A stretch of 64,000 nt of DNA from Ilex aquifolium (lineage: Eukaryota > Streptophyta > Magnoliopsida > Aquifoliales > Aquifoliaceae): contig OX637393.1 in NCBI GenBank assembly GCA_951799425.1, forward strand, positions 34,463,244 to 34,527,243, given 5' to 3'. The first letter of the stretch is position 1. Every line of letters begins with the position of its first letter. Both the position numbers and the translations under genes were made by a program. The notes under the pieces were generated by a model. The model ran no database searches. It was not told where the DNA came from and worked only from the letters and a program-made list of their open reading frames with translations. Positions 34,595 through 44,687 of the stretch are shown here, one piece after another.

Positions 34595-34803
34595 GTATGT
34601 ATTGAAGGATAACACATAACCGGACAAATAATTAGTTTCAAATTTCAGCCAGTGTGCTTTAAAGTCTAGTCTTTTAAACAAATCGCTGTCAGGCTTTGTA
34701 TTTTTTTGTGTTTCGTCTCTTCAACTTGATTTTCTGAAATCCCTGCTATTCTTTCTTATTTAGGTCTTTACTTATGTTAAATATCACTATATAATGCTGG
34801 AGT

Positions 34804-34929
34804 CCTCTGCTGTTAGTGGTCTAACAGCAACTTTTGCGGTTAATTGGGACGACGTAGTTTTGGGTGCAGATTTTCCAGCCAAGAAGACAGCAACGAACGG
34901 CGTCGTTTTTGGCAAATCACTCCCACCCA
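34804..34929 (+). promoter_or_regulatory. Promoter/5' leader-like module, inverted copy of 10558-10735
   Basis: Blocks 34804-34847, 34875-34908 and 34911-34929 match the minus strand at 10558-10735 and at 49016-49193. The hairpin CTGTTAGTGGTCTAACAG is included. It lies 53 bases upstream of the ATG of the syntaxin-like exon. Confidence 0.6.
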
Positions 34930-34981
34930 AAACATTTTCTCTCCATACCCATCGTGGGACTCGGTTCTAACAACGGAATCA

Positions 34982-35171
34982 ATGGCGTCCGCCGGAGCCT
35001 CCACCTACCGAGATCAGAGGAACAGCGGCTGCCTCAAACGAATCACAGAACCTCCCATCCACATCCAAGCCAAACCCAACTGCGTATAGATCCGAATTCA
35101 ACAAAAGGGCTTCACGATTCGGATTGGGCATCCACGAAGCCTCTCTGAAGATCGCCAAACTGGCCAAACGT
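34982..35171 (+). pseudogene. SYP3-type syntaxin (Qa-SNARE), broken first exon
   Basis: Plant SYP31/SYP32 syntaxins act in Golgi vesicle fusion. From the ATG at 34982 the frame reads MASAGASTYRDQ, like the family's N-terminal YRDR motif. It then runs into a TAG in that frame. Another frame continues with AYRSEFNKRASRFGLGIHEA and LKIAKLAK, which is clearly the SYP3 motif, up to a donor-like GTAAAC at about 35170. The two parts are out of phase, consistent with an internal deletion. None of the following exons, including the SNARE helix and membrane anchor, is recognisable downstream. Confidence 0.65.
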
Positions 35172-35970
35172 AAACCTCTCTCTCTCTCTCATGAATCATT
35201 TATATATCTCCCAAGATGATTATAATATCCTCCTACATTAATGGTTTGATTTGAGGCAATAGAAATGGTTGAATTAGGGCACTTAATTCAAAATTCAGCT
35301 ACTTTTTTCCTTCTTTTTTTTTGGTCTCATTTCACCATTAACGCTGAGTTTGGGTGCAAGAGTTAAGGTATTTTAAGTGGAATTTTGGAGGAAAAATCAG
35401 CTAAAAAGCTGAACTAGTTTTTACCCAATCTCATTTCTGACAATTCTAGTTCTGTTTATGGTTTGATGGTATTATATGATTTGTGGGGAATGTGTTAAGC
35501 AAATGGCATCAGTCGATAGAATCAACGATCTCACATACTCATTGGGTGCTAAAGCTTTACACTACTAGCACTACCTGGATATATTTATCATTAATGCTTT
35601 GAAGAACAAAAACAATTTAATCTAACCTGATTGAATCCTTGGTGTCCTTCGATATGGATATGAATTTTTATTGGAATAAACTCAGTTCGACTTTAGGTCA
35701 GAGTTTCTTGGGTTTGTCATAAAGACTGATAAGTTGAAGTTATTTAGATTGAAAAATTTTACTAAATTTGAACTATTTTCTGATTTTTTTTTTCTCCGTC
35801 CTCACCAATTGCTTATTGTTTCAAGGCAAGACAGTTGAGTTTGAATGACAAGTAGTAAAATTGTTATTTTGAGTCACTGTATTAAAGTTTATTTGTCATT
35901 TTGAATTGTAAATTCAATATGCAGCCTGCAATTTGCTAAAGTTTATTTTTTGCGCATGAATTCCTTTGCA
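35172..35970. other. Intron-like interval after the syntaxin fragment
   Basis: AT-rich sequence with no coding signal I can support, ending near a TTTGCAG acceptor-like site at 35965-35971. It may be the original first intron of the syntaxin gene, cut by the LINE insertion. Confidence 0.4.
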
Positions 35971-35984
35971 GGGATTTGAAATGG

Positions 35985-37165
35985 GCAGAGATTAGGGATG
36001 GATTTGGATGATGAGATAAAGACAGAAATTATAAGGGCTGGGCTTTGTTTGTTTGAGAGGTCTGATACTTTGGTATGGGGTCTTAGTGAATCTGGGGATT
36101 TCTCGGTTAAATCGGCGTGGCAATTGGTGAGGCAGGTTGGAGAAAATGATGTTGTGACTACAGCGATATGGAAACAATTTGTTCCCCCAAGTGCTAAACT
36201 GTTATGTTGGAGGATATGTGAGGGTGCTGTTCCTTTAGATGTTTGTTTGATTGAGAATGAGGGTCCTATGGGCAGAATGATGCGGCTGCTAAGATGTTTC
36301 AAAAAACAATCACTTAGTCATATTCTTATTAAGGGTGTGGCTTTGGTTGTCTTTTGGCAGGTATGGAGAGAGAGGTGTAGGAGGGTGTATGGTGAAGGGT
36401 GTATGGTGAAGGGTGTTTAACAGAATATTCTGTATTTTGGAAAATATGTACTGTTTTCAGATTACAAGCTTTTGGTATTCGATCGAGAGTGCCTGAGAAT
36501 GACAGTCGGTTGCTGTGCAGCTGGTTTTTTTCTCAGTTTTTTTTGGCTTTCTTCCTTGTTTTCAGTGGTGCTTTATGGTATGGTTTAGCTGGTTTTTCAG
36601 CTGCATTTCAGCTGGATTTTAGCTTTTAATGCAGTTGGTTGATGATTGAGCTGCTGCGAGGAATGCTGTCTGTTTTTGCAGCTGTGAGGTTTGCGTTAGA
36701 AGCTTTCAGCTGGGAGAAGATAGTGTTCAGCTGCACTGTTCAGCTGGGAGGTTTTTTGACTGGGTTGTTGTGAGCTGAAGGTTACTGTTCAGCTGGGAAG
36801 TTTTTGACTGGGTTGTTGAGCTGAATGACAGTTACTGTTCAGCTGCTTTTAGCTGAGCTGGGCAGTTGCGTTTTAGCTGAGCTTATTCAGCTGTGGGTTT
36901 CTAGCTGCCATCTTTTGGGTGCCTTGGTTTTAAGTGCATTGTTGAAGTCACTATTCATGTGACTATTCATGTGTGTTTTCAGCTGCTTTTTCCATGGATT
37001 CTTGAGCTGGGTTTCTGGATGCTGCACATACAGAGCTGGATGCTGCTGACATGTTGAATGAGGCTGTTGGACATTTAAACTCTTGTTCATTGATTCTTGT
37101 AATTTTTCCATTCTTTGGTTCTTGTAATCTCATGAATTCATGGAATAAAATTTCTCTTTATGGAA
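35985..37165 (+). mobile_element. LINE 3' end with zf-RVT domain and long untranslated tail
   Basis: The open frame 35998-36420 reads VWGLSESGDFSVKSAW, then PSAKLLCWRICEGAVP. This is the zinc-binding domain found at the C-terminus of plant LINE reverse transcriptases (zf-RVT). The rest of the element's 5' part is missing. A long untranslated tail follows, packed with AGCTG words (36520-37050) and ending near TTCTTGTAATCTCATG and GGAATAAAAT at 37115-37150, like plant LINE 3' ends. No target duplication was identified. Confidence 0.65.
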
Positions 37166-37180
37166 CTAGTTTAATGTATT

Positions 37181-37314
37181 GGTGTATTGGTTGAAGATGG
37201 TTCATGGCATGAGTGAATGTGTATTGGTTGGTTGAACATGGTGCTTTGGTGTATTGGTTGAAGATGGTTCAGGACATGAATGAATGTATATTGGTTGTTC
37301 GAACATTGTGCATG
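37181..37314. repeat. Two 67-base tandem repeats
   Basis: The unit begins GGTGTATTGGTTGAAGATGG at 37181 and again at 37248, with scattered differences. It lies just beyond the LINE 3' end and before the FRS 3' end. Confidence 0.75.
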
Positions 37315-37564
37315 GTACATAAAAAAAATTGTACTTGTCCAAGATAACAACTACACATTGAACACCATGAATCATACATAGGTGAGATCAATTCCATAAA
37401 AAAACAAAAATGAGATCATGTACACAGGTGTTTCCAAAGGGATGGCAGATCTTCTAAAACAAGAAAATAGAAGATCCACCATCCCCATGGCAAAAGAAGA
37501 TCCACCATCCACATTTCAAAAGGATCAAAAAGAAATTGTAACAACATCCAGCATTGCAGCAACA

Positions 37565-40000
37565 TCAATTCTCCTTATTAGGATAATCAACGACGTTGTC
37601 CAAGAAACAAGATTCAACATTTACCCGAGCATTTTGTGAACCAATTGATGCTTGAGAAGACATGCTTGAGATTGGATTTGAGTGATTATAAGTTGATGCC
37701 CATGAGTAGGTAAATCCATTCATTTGTGAATTTTGCTCATCCGATTGAGATACCTTCAAAACAAGCATTCAAAGACGTAAGATACAATTAAAAAAAAATA
37801 AAAATCCAAAATGTGGTGAAAATCCAAAATATCATAACCATAATGTTGGGGTTGTAATACCTTAGACTTATAGGAAGTTCCAGTTTTCCTCTTCGTTGGC
37901 TTCTCATGTCAAGGCTTCAATCGACCCCAACCCTTGTATCCACCATATTTCCTCTTCAAGCCAGCTACTCGTAGAATGTTAGGGTCAACATTTTCTACTC
38001 CTTTAGAGAGAGAGAGATTTTCTACTCCTTCATCACCATCATTGTCCTCCTCAGTACCAAGTGATGCATACATCAAATCCACTTGTTTGAACAACTCATC
38101 AATACCACGGTTCACCAACTGGTGTGCAGGCTTAAGGTTAGAACAACGAGCTGCTAAACGTACCATTCTAGGACATAGCTGTCTGTAACGTGATGCTGCC
38201 ATCAGCTTGGGATCCTCCTCATTTAATGTGGCACTAGAATAATGACTTGACCACTTTCTTGCATCTCGCCTCCACCTCTATATTATGTATTGGTCAGGAA
38301 TTTGCTTAATGTTCATTGTGTCTAGCACTTTAAGTGCATGACCACATAATATCCCAATCATTTCAAATTTTCGACAACTACACAAAACGGTTTGCTCATT
38401 GACATTGATCAACACCAAGTACTTTCTCTCTTCATCATACAATTCCACCACAAATTCATGACATCCATCGAACACATTACAAGGATTCGCAATAACACAC
38501 TGGAATACATCATATTCATCTTGAAATAAATCAAAAACAGGAGGAGTGTAATATTGCGCTGCTTGTACCAACATAGGAGCTCTTTTTAACTTCATTCTAG
38601 GCAATTTTTGCCTAACTTGATATTCCTTCTCTGTCTCCTTATATCTCTTATCATTTAAAACCCTGTCAAAATGAGTAAAAAAACGAACAATATTATGGTC
38701 TGGCTTTAAGTACTTTCGTAATGCTGAGTTCAAGCTCTCACTTAGCTGAGTGCTCCTCATACCAGCTGTGAAAGTCCGCTTCATATACACATGTGCCCAT
38801 TTCTCTCTTAGTGCCCAAGTTGAATTCATCCAACTGTTATCCTGCAAATCATACTCATCAAGCAACAATTTACAAGCATCAACTAACTCATGTTCTTCCT
38901 CGTATCCATACATGCACTCCTTAAATTGGGCTGAAAATTTTGAACCATCCTTATATATGTTCCCTAAATGCTTTAAAGCATTTTGGGAAAGGTGTCAACA
39001 GCATAACCCATGATATGTCTCTGGCATCACTATAGATATAGCTTTAGTCATTGCTTGATCTTGGTCAGTAAAAATGGTAATAGGCTTCTTCTCAGACATT
39101 GCTTGTAGGAATGTCTCAAACAACCACTGAAATGATGCTGCAGTTTCATCGTACAATAATGCAGCACCAAATATCACCGTCTCCCTGAACTGATTGAACC
39201 CAATCAAAATGCCTAAGGGTCGGTACTCCTTTTTTGTTCGGAATGTTGTGTCAAATGTGACAACATCCCCAAAGTGGCCATAATCAATGATCATCCCTGG
39301 ATCAGCCCAAAAAATATTTGTTATGCGCTCTTCGACATCCAACTGGACTCCATAATAAAATGATGGATTCTTAGCTGCTTCTCCTTGGAAATGTTGCAAC
39401 AAACTACCCGCTTCACCGTATTTTAAGTCTCGCTGCCTCCTTTCTCGAATGTAATTTTTTTGGTCTTGATGAGTGAACCCTAAGCTTTCTCTCCCACCTG
39501 CTTGGGTACTTAAAAGCTCGTAGGACGCCTTAAGTGATATCCCACAATCCTCAGCAATATCAACATCGATGCCTTGAGTTACAGTAATTTTTCGTTGGGA
39601 TGGCATCATATGCATGCACTCCGCCAAGTGCAAAATGTGATTGTGTTGGTCTTTCCATTTAACAACAACAAATTTTCCAATATCTCTCTTCAGGGATATG
39701 CACATGTGAGCGGGGCAATTTGTTCGAGTCTCTGCCCGAGCCTTTGTTGTTTTTCAATCCCTCTTATCTTTACTCCTTTGTCTATGTTTACAACAAACGT
39801 ATTTTCGATAAATTAATACACCATCCTTCAAGCTCTTGTTGTGATAATCTTTTCTCACACTGAATCCCACAGTTCCACCATAATTATTATAGAACCTATA
39901 AGCATCTTCTTCCGAGTCAAATTGCATTCCCATACATGAAGTATTGTCTGCTTTATCAATCTCAACACATTCCATCTCCACTATAGATTCGGTCCCCTAC
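37565..40000 (-). pseudogene. FAR1-related (FRS) gene, copy 2, whole coding span with four in-frame stops
   Basis: Two exons on the minus strand: 40000-37861 and 37753-37565, joined in phase across a 107-base GT-AG intron, about 775 codons in all, a normal FRS length. Domains in order: FAR1 DNA-binding (39754-39981), MULE transposase-derived (38995-39705; FDTTFR, TDQDQA), and SWIM finger CSCRKFEMIGILCGHAL within 38278-38913. The C-terminus ends EEDPKLMAASRYRQ onward, then a Ser/Asn-rich tail. The frame is unbroken by indels but contains TGA at 39754-39756, TGA at 38995-38997, TAG at 38278-38280 and TGA at 37909-37911. The second replaces a Trp conserved in the family, and the third follows QYII just before RW. 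Most fit C-to-T or G-to-A change. The gene is presumably inactive as a full-length protein, though the N-terminal DNA-binding domain alone could still be made. Confidence 0.88.
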
Positions 40001-40908
40001 AATAACCAAACAGTTACACAAATTAAACATAAGATCAAAAATGGGCTACTTCTGCAAAAAGAGATAGGATTCATGTTGAGATTTTGTTTCGTAGACTTTA
40101 CACTTAATTGAAATTGCTTTTTCTAATAAGGGTCGGGTCTGAAAAACAGTTTAAGGTACCAACTTGCAGTTTGCATCGACATTCTTAAGACTCTGAAATT
40201 AGTAACCTAATTGACTCAATATCTTCTCTGCATTTCATCTCACTCACTTTCTTCTCGTTCCTAGTGTTACATTAAAACCAAATTGCATTTCTTCAAAACA
40301 GGATGAGATACAAGGTCACGCAACTGCTTCACATATTACTTACAATTGAATGACCAATAACCAGTTCACTTCACCATCCGTTTATACTTATTTCCAACTG
40401 TGGCACTCTATTTCAGAAACAATTAAAGATTTCTTGACATGTTGTTGAACTTTTAGTATACGTAATCCATATTTGTTTTCAAGACTCTTCAAATCAATAA
40501 ATTGTAATCAGCTCTTTAAATTGATAAAATAATACTCTGAAAAACATGAATTCTCTGAAACCCAACACAGTTAAATGCTGCACCAAATCACAAATCAACC
40601 AACATTGGTAAAAAAGAGAAGTTCATAATATATATATATATATCCAAAATAAAAGCGGAAAGGAAGAAGAATGATGATATGAAATTTAGACAAACAAATT
40701 GACAAAGAAAGAATAAACCCAAAGAATAGAGTATCTTGGGGGTTCATCTTCAGTTATAATTTTAACAGCAACAACAGCATATTCATTTGAAGGAATAGCA
40801 AATTCGCAGGGTATCTTGTGAATTGAAATAGCCATGAGAATCACAAGCTGTAGATATAAACAAATCTTCAAATATATAATTGAAATTTACAAATAAGCAG
40901 TACTTACT
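40001..40908. other. Non-coding interval between FRS and the pararetrovirus, copy 2
   Basis: Same content as 1543-2450: AT microsatellite near 40627-40643, weak minus-strand open frame at 40686-40871, donor-like GTAAGT at 40907-40902. I see no gene of recognisable family. Confidence 0.4.
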
Positions 40909-41067
40909 ACACTAGCACTTAGAGGGCCAGTGGAGGTAAGATTGCAGAACTGGAACTGTAAAACATGCAAACATTTAAGCTCTTCATTTGAGGCTTTTAC
41001 AGAGAGGTATGGAAAATATGCTATTTGGGCGAGTAATAGTAGTCTGTAAAAGACTTGGTTTCAACTG

Positions 41068-41358
41068 AAAGGCTGAGGCCTTTAAATAAGCTGAGAGGAA
41101 TCTGAGCAATCATTTTTCTTTTATCTTTCACTCTGCGTAAACAGCTTTCACCTTCTGCTTTTGGCTAGAAAGGTGGAGTAAAATGCTTTTACTCAGGGTA
41201 AGTTTGACAAATGGCTGACAAGGAAGGACAGGTGGGTCCAAAGGTGTCAGGGAATCTGACTTTCGGTGGAAAGTAAGGGTAAACTGCTTTTACTTTGGGA
41301 AAAGCAGACTGAAAGGAAATGTTGTCGGTGGCTTTACTTGGGGAAAGCACCGGGTGAA
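41068..41358 (-). promoter_or_regulatory. Putative pararetroviral promoter, copy 2
   Basis: TATA-like TTATTTAAAGG (viral sense) at 41089-41079 and three GCTTTTACT-type motifs at 41185-41193, 41286-41294 and 41331-41348. The complete FRS frame lies downstream of it on the same strand. Confidence 0.55.
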
Positions 41359-41471
41359 TTTAGGTATATCTATGATAATCACATTTTTACATGTGACAGA
41401 CAGCTTTTCCCTCTTGTGTGAGAAGAGAGTAGTGAGTGAAGCTATCACAGGTAAAAACAATCATCATTTCA

Positions 41472-42896
41472 TCACGGGATGGTGATGTCTATATCTGAAT
41501 CAAGGTCATCATATCCTTCATACGGGTCCTGGGCATCCTGTAGTGGGGATGGAGTGACGGATCCTGTTGAGGAATTTGGAGATGATGAACTATAACTGGC
41601 AACTGCTGCCTGCTGAATCAAATCTTGAGCCATCTTGAGCAGCTCTGCAGCTGATGGCTGAAACTGTCTGCCATAACCCTTTGATGAGGACTTCCTTGGC
41701 TTAACTTTAGAAACTGTAGATGGTCCTATACATTCTTTAGGTTCATCTGTGGAGACCTTCAGAATAGGCAGGGCCTTCTTAGTTGGAGTGGTTGGAGGCA
41801 AGGCTGGTGGGACCACTTGTGGAGTCGGAACCTTGACTGGAAACTCACTTTGAATTGTGGCAATTATGTTATCATAGGAGAATCTGGGCCACCACTTAAC
41901 AGAGAACTGTCTGGCAACATGGTGGTCAATAATATGCCATTGCCATCTGCAAATCCAAGCAATTTTGTACCTGCAAACAAATGTTAGCAAATTGGGAATT
42001 GGAAACAGGGACTGCTGTTTACTAGGAGTAAAAGCAGAGCAGAAGTAGGAATATTGATCTTGAAGATCAATAGGAAAGATTTCAAGAATGGAGCCGTGAA
42101 CTTGCCACCACCTTATAAACCAGGAAGGAATCTGGCTTTTGAAATCTTTGTCAAACTGAATGAACCAGGAATGAGTGGATGACTCACCCTGATAGAGTAA
42201 AAGAGTGGTACATGATTCAATGTAATCATAATAATTGAATCTCTTATTGGTACCTGTGAGATCTCGGAGAGAAGAAGGGTGAGATCCCCATTCTTTAATT
42301 GACAAAATCTTTTTAATATAAAGAGAATGGAAAGCAGCTTTACTGGGGTCATTCTTATCAGGAATAGCTTTGATATGAATGGACTCAGTAAGAAACAGGA
42401 TATCTTTGTAAAATTCAAAAGTTCTTTCTGGATCACGAGGGACAAAAGTCCATCCTTCTCCAAGATAAGCTTTAATTAGATTTTCAATATCTGTGATATG
42501 AGCATGGGCTGGCTCAATAGCAAAGACATTGTGGAAATTTGGCTTATTAACAAAATCTGATTTTGGGCCTTTTGGGTAGGAAGGTCCAGATTTGTAATAA
42601 GGGTTAGCAAGATGGGTAGTATCTGGTGGCGCCATTTGGGCCATTTGGGAGAAAGTGGCAACTGGTACAACAGTAGTCTTTGAATGGTGACTAACTGGTC
42701 TACCAAGAGGTTGAAATCTGTTGGCAATTTGGATGGCACTTGAGGGGCCAGGTAATTGGGCTAAGGCACTTGTTGGGCCTTGAAATTGAGAAATTGGTTT
42801 TGGGTTTGGAGGACCCAAAGTAAAAGGTAATTTACGATCTCCCTTCCCCGGGTTTTTAGAGGAAGTGCCAGATTTGTGGGACTTACTGTCCGCCAT
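41472..42896 (-). CDS. Pararetroviral downstream ORF, unknown function, copy 2
   Basis: 474 residues from the ATG at 42896, identical to the copy 1 protein. It has a Pro/Gln/Ser-rich N-terminus, an aromatic- and Trp-rich centre and an acidic C-terminal tail. It overlaps the reverse-transcriptase ORF by 14 bases. Confidence 0.75.
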   Translation of the reverse strand: MADSKSHKSGTSSKNPGKGDRKLPFTLGPPNPKPISQFQGPTSALAQLPGPSSAIQIANRFQPLGRPVSHHSKTTVVPVATFSQMAQMAPPDTTHLANPYYKSGPSYPKGPKSDFVNKPNFHNVFAIEPAHAHITDIENLIKAYLGEGWTFVPRDPERTFEFYKDILFLTESIHIKAIPDKNDPSKAAFHSLYIKKILSIKEWGSHPSSLRDLTGTNKRFNYYDYIESCTTLLLYQGESSTHSWFIQFDKDFKSQIPSWFIRWWQVHGSILEIFPIDLQDQYSYFCSAFTPSKQQSLFPIPNLLTFVCRYKIAWICRWQWHIIDHHVARQFSVKWWPRFSYDNIIATIQSEFPVKVPTPQVVPPALPPTTPTKKALPILKVSTDEPKECIGPSTVSKVKPRKSSSKGYGRQFQPSAAELLKMAQDLIQQAAVASYSSSSPNSSTGSVTPSPLQDAQDPYEGYDDLDSDIDITIP

Positions 42897-44667
42897 TTGG
42901 TTCCTGCAAAAATTCACGAGTTAGAAAATCAGGTATGCAGTTATTACTGCCCTTAATATATTCTATATCAAAATCGAAAATACTCAAAATAGTTTGCCAA
43001 CGTGCAAAAATTTGCTTACTAGCAACATTTTGAACATCTTTTTCAAGTACGTATTTAGCAGATTTGCAATCAACACGCACAAGAAATTTTTGATTTAAAA
43101 TATCATCCTGGAATGTTGAGATACACAGGACAATAGCTAAAATTTCTTTTTTAATAGTACTATAATTAGCTTGTGCTTTATTCCAAATACCGGAATTAAA
43201 ACGAACAATTTGTTCAGGAGAATTAGGAGATTCTCTCTGAAGGAGAATACCACCGTATCCAATGTCGGAGGCATCAGTTTGGATAATTTTGAAAGAATCA
43301 ACTGAAGGAATACCAAGACAAGGCAAAGTTTTGATGTATTTTTTGACTTGCTGAACAATAGATGTATGTTCAGATGTCCAAGGAGAAGGATTTCCTTTGA
43401 GTCTGTCATACAGAGGTTTGACGGTTGATCTGAGATTCTGATAGAAGTCAGAAACATAGTTCAGAGAACCTAAAAATCTTTGAAGTTGAGTTTTATCAAG
43501 AATTTCATCAGGAAATTTATCAGCAAACTGAATAGCTCTACTGATAGGAATGATGGTAGACTGGTGGATATCATATCCAAGAAATCTAACTGAAGTTTGA
43601 AACAATTTAATTTTTCTGGCAGAGATGACTAGACCACTATGTCTAACAGTCTCTAAAAATGCATTTAAATGTTTCCAATATTCTTCAATAGACCTGCTAA
43701 AGATGAGGATGTCATCAATATAGGTTATGGAACAATGACTCAGATGATTAAAAATTTCATTGATAATATTTTGAAATTCACTTGGTGCATTTTTCAAACC
43801 GAAAGGTACAACATTCCATTCATAATGACCAAAAGGTGTTGTGAATGCAGTTTTATACCTATCTTCAGGAGATATCAGTATTTGCCAATATCCACTTTTC
43901 AAATCAAATTTGGAGAATGCAACAGAATTTTTTAATCTTTTAATCAAATCTTGTTTATTAGGAATGGGATACCTGATCCATTCCAAAACAGCATTTAAAG
44001 GTTTGTAATTAATAACAAGTCTTGGTGTGCCTCTTTCTAATTCTGCATTTTTCATAACATAGAAAGCTGGACAAGACCAAGGGGATTTTGACTTGCTAAT
44101 AATTCCATTTTTAAGTAATTCAGAAATTTCTTTTTTACAAGTTTCCATTAAATCATGATTCATCTGAATTGGCCTTGATTTAGTGGGAATATTTTTTTCA
44201 TCAAATCCTTTAACATAAGGAAGTTTTACACTATGTTTTTTCCTATGCCAGAAAGCTGTAGGAAGGTTAGAGCAAACTTCTTCTTCAATTCTTTGTTGAA
44301 ATTGATTAATTTTTTCAATCAATATTGGATCAGTTAATTGGTCAGAAATTCTCTTGTGATTTATTTCTTCTTGAAGAAATTTCACTTGATTCTTTTTCTG
44401 ATTAATTATTCTGAGATAAATAGAATCAGTCTTTAGTTGTTTTAATTCTTTAACCTTAGGTTTAAGAATAAATTTAAATGTTACAGATTGTCCTAAAGGT
44501 TTTGTAGATAAACCTTCAATATTTGTAGTAAAAGGGTATAACAAATATATGAAAGGTAATCCTAAGATAACCTGATCTGTCATATCTTTTACTAAGATAA
44601 ATGATGTTTTAAAACAAACATTATCTTGACAAATATGAGATTTAGATAATTTGTAAGCAACATTCAT
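42883..44667 (-). CDS. Pararetroviral reverse transcriptase-RNase H, copy 2
   Basis: 594 residues, identical to copy 1. YIDD is at residues 316-319 and the RNase H acidic residues at 465, 508, 533 and 580 are intact. The N-terminal 45 residues are protease-like, as in copy 1. Confidence 0.9.
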   Translation of the reverse strand: MNVAYKLSKSHICQDNVCFKTSFILVKDMTDQVILGLPFIYLLYPFTTNIEGLSTKPLGQSVTFKFILKPKVKELKQLKTDSIYLRIINQKKNQVKFLQEEINHKRISDQLTDPILIEKINQFQQRIEEEVCSNLPTAFWHRKKHSVKLPYVKGFDEKNIPTKSRPIQMNHDLMETCKKEISELLKNGIISKSKSPWSCPAFYVMKNAELERGTPRLVINYKPLNAVLEWIRYPIPNKQDLIKRLKNSVAFSKFDLKSGYWQILISPEDRYKTAFTTPFGHYEWNVVPFGLKNAPSEFQNIINEIFNHLSHCSITYIDDILIFSRSIEEYWKHLNAFLETVRHSGLVISARKIKLFQTSVRFLGYDIHQSTIIPISRAIQFADKFPDEILDKTQLQRFLGSLNYVSDFYQNLRSTVKPLYDRLKGNPSPWTSEHTSIVQQVKKYIKTLPCLGIPSVDSFKIIQTDASDIGYGGILLQRESPNSPEQIVRFNSGIWNKAQANYSTIKKEILAIVLCISTFQDDILNQKFLVRVDCKSAKYVLEKDVQNVASKQIFARWQTILSIFDFDIEYIKGSNNCIPDFLTREFLQEPNGGQ

Positions 44668-44687
44668 TTTACTGCCATTGGCAGAAC

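Noticed and set aside
36887..37111. Gln/His-rich open frame on the minus strand
   Set aside because: It is the antisense of the AGCTG-rich LINE tail.
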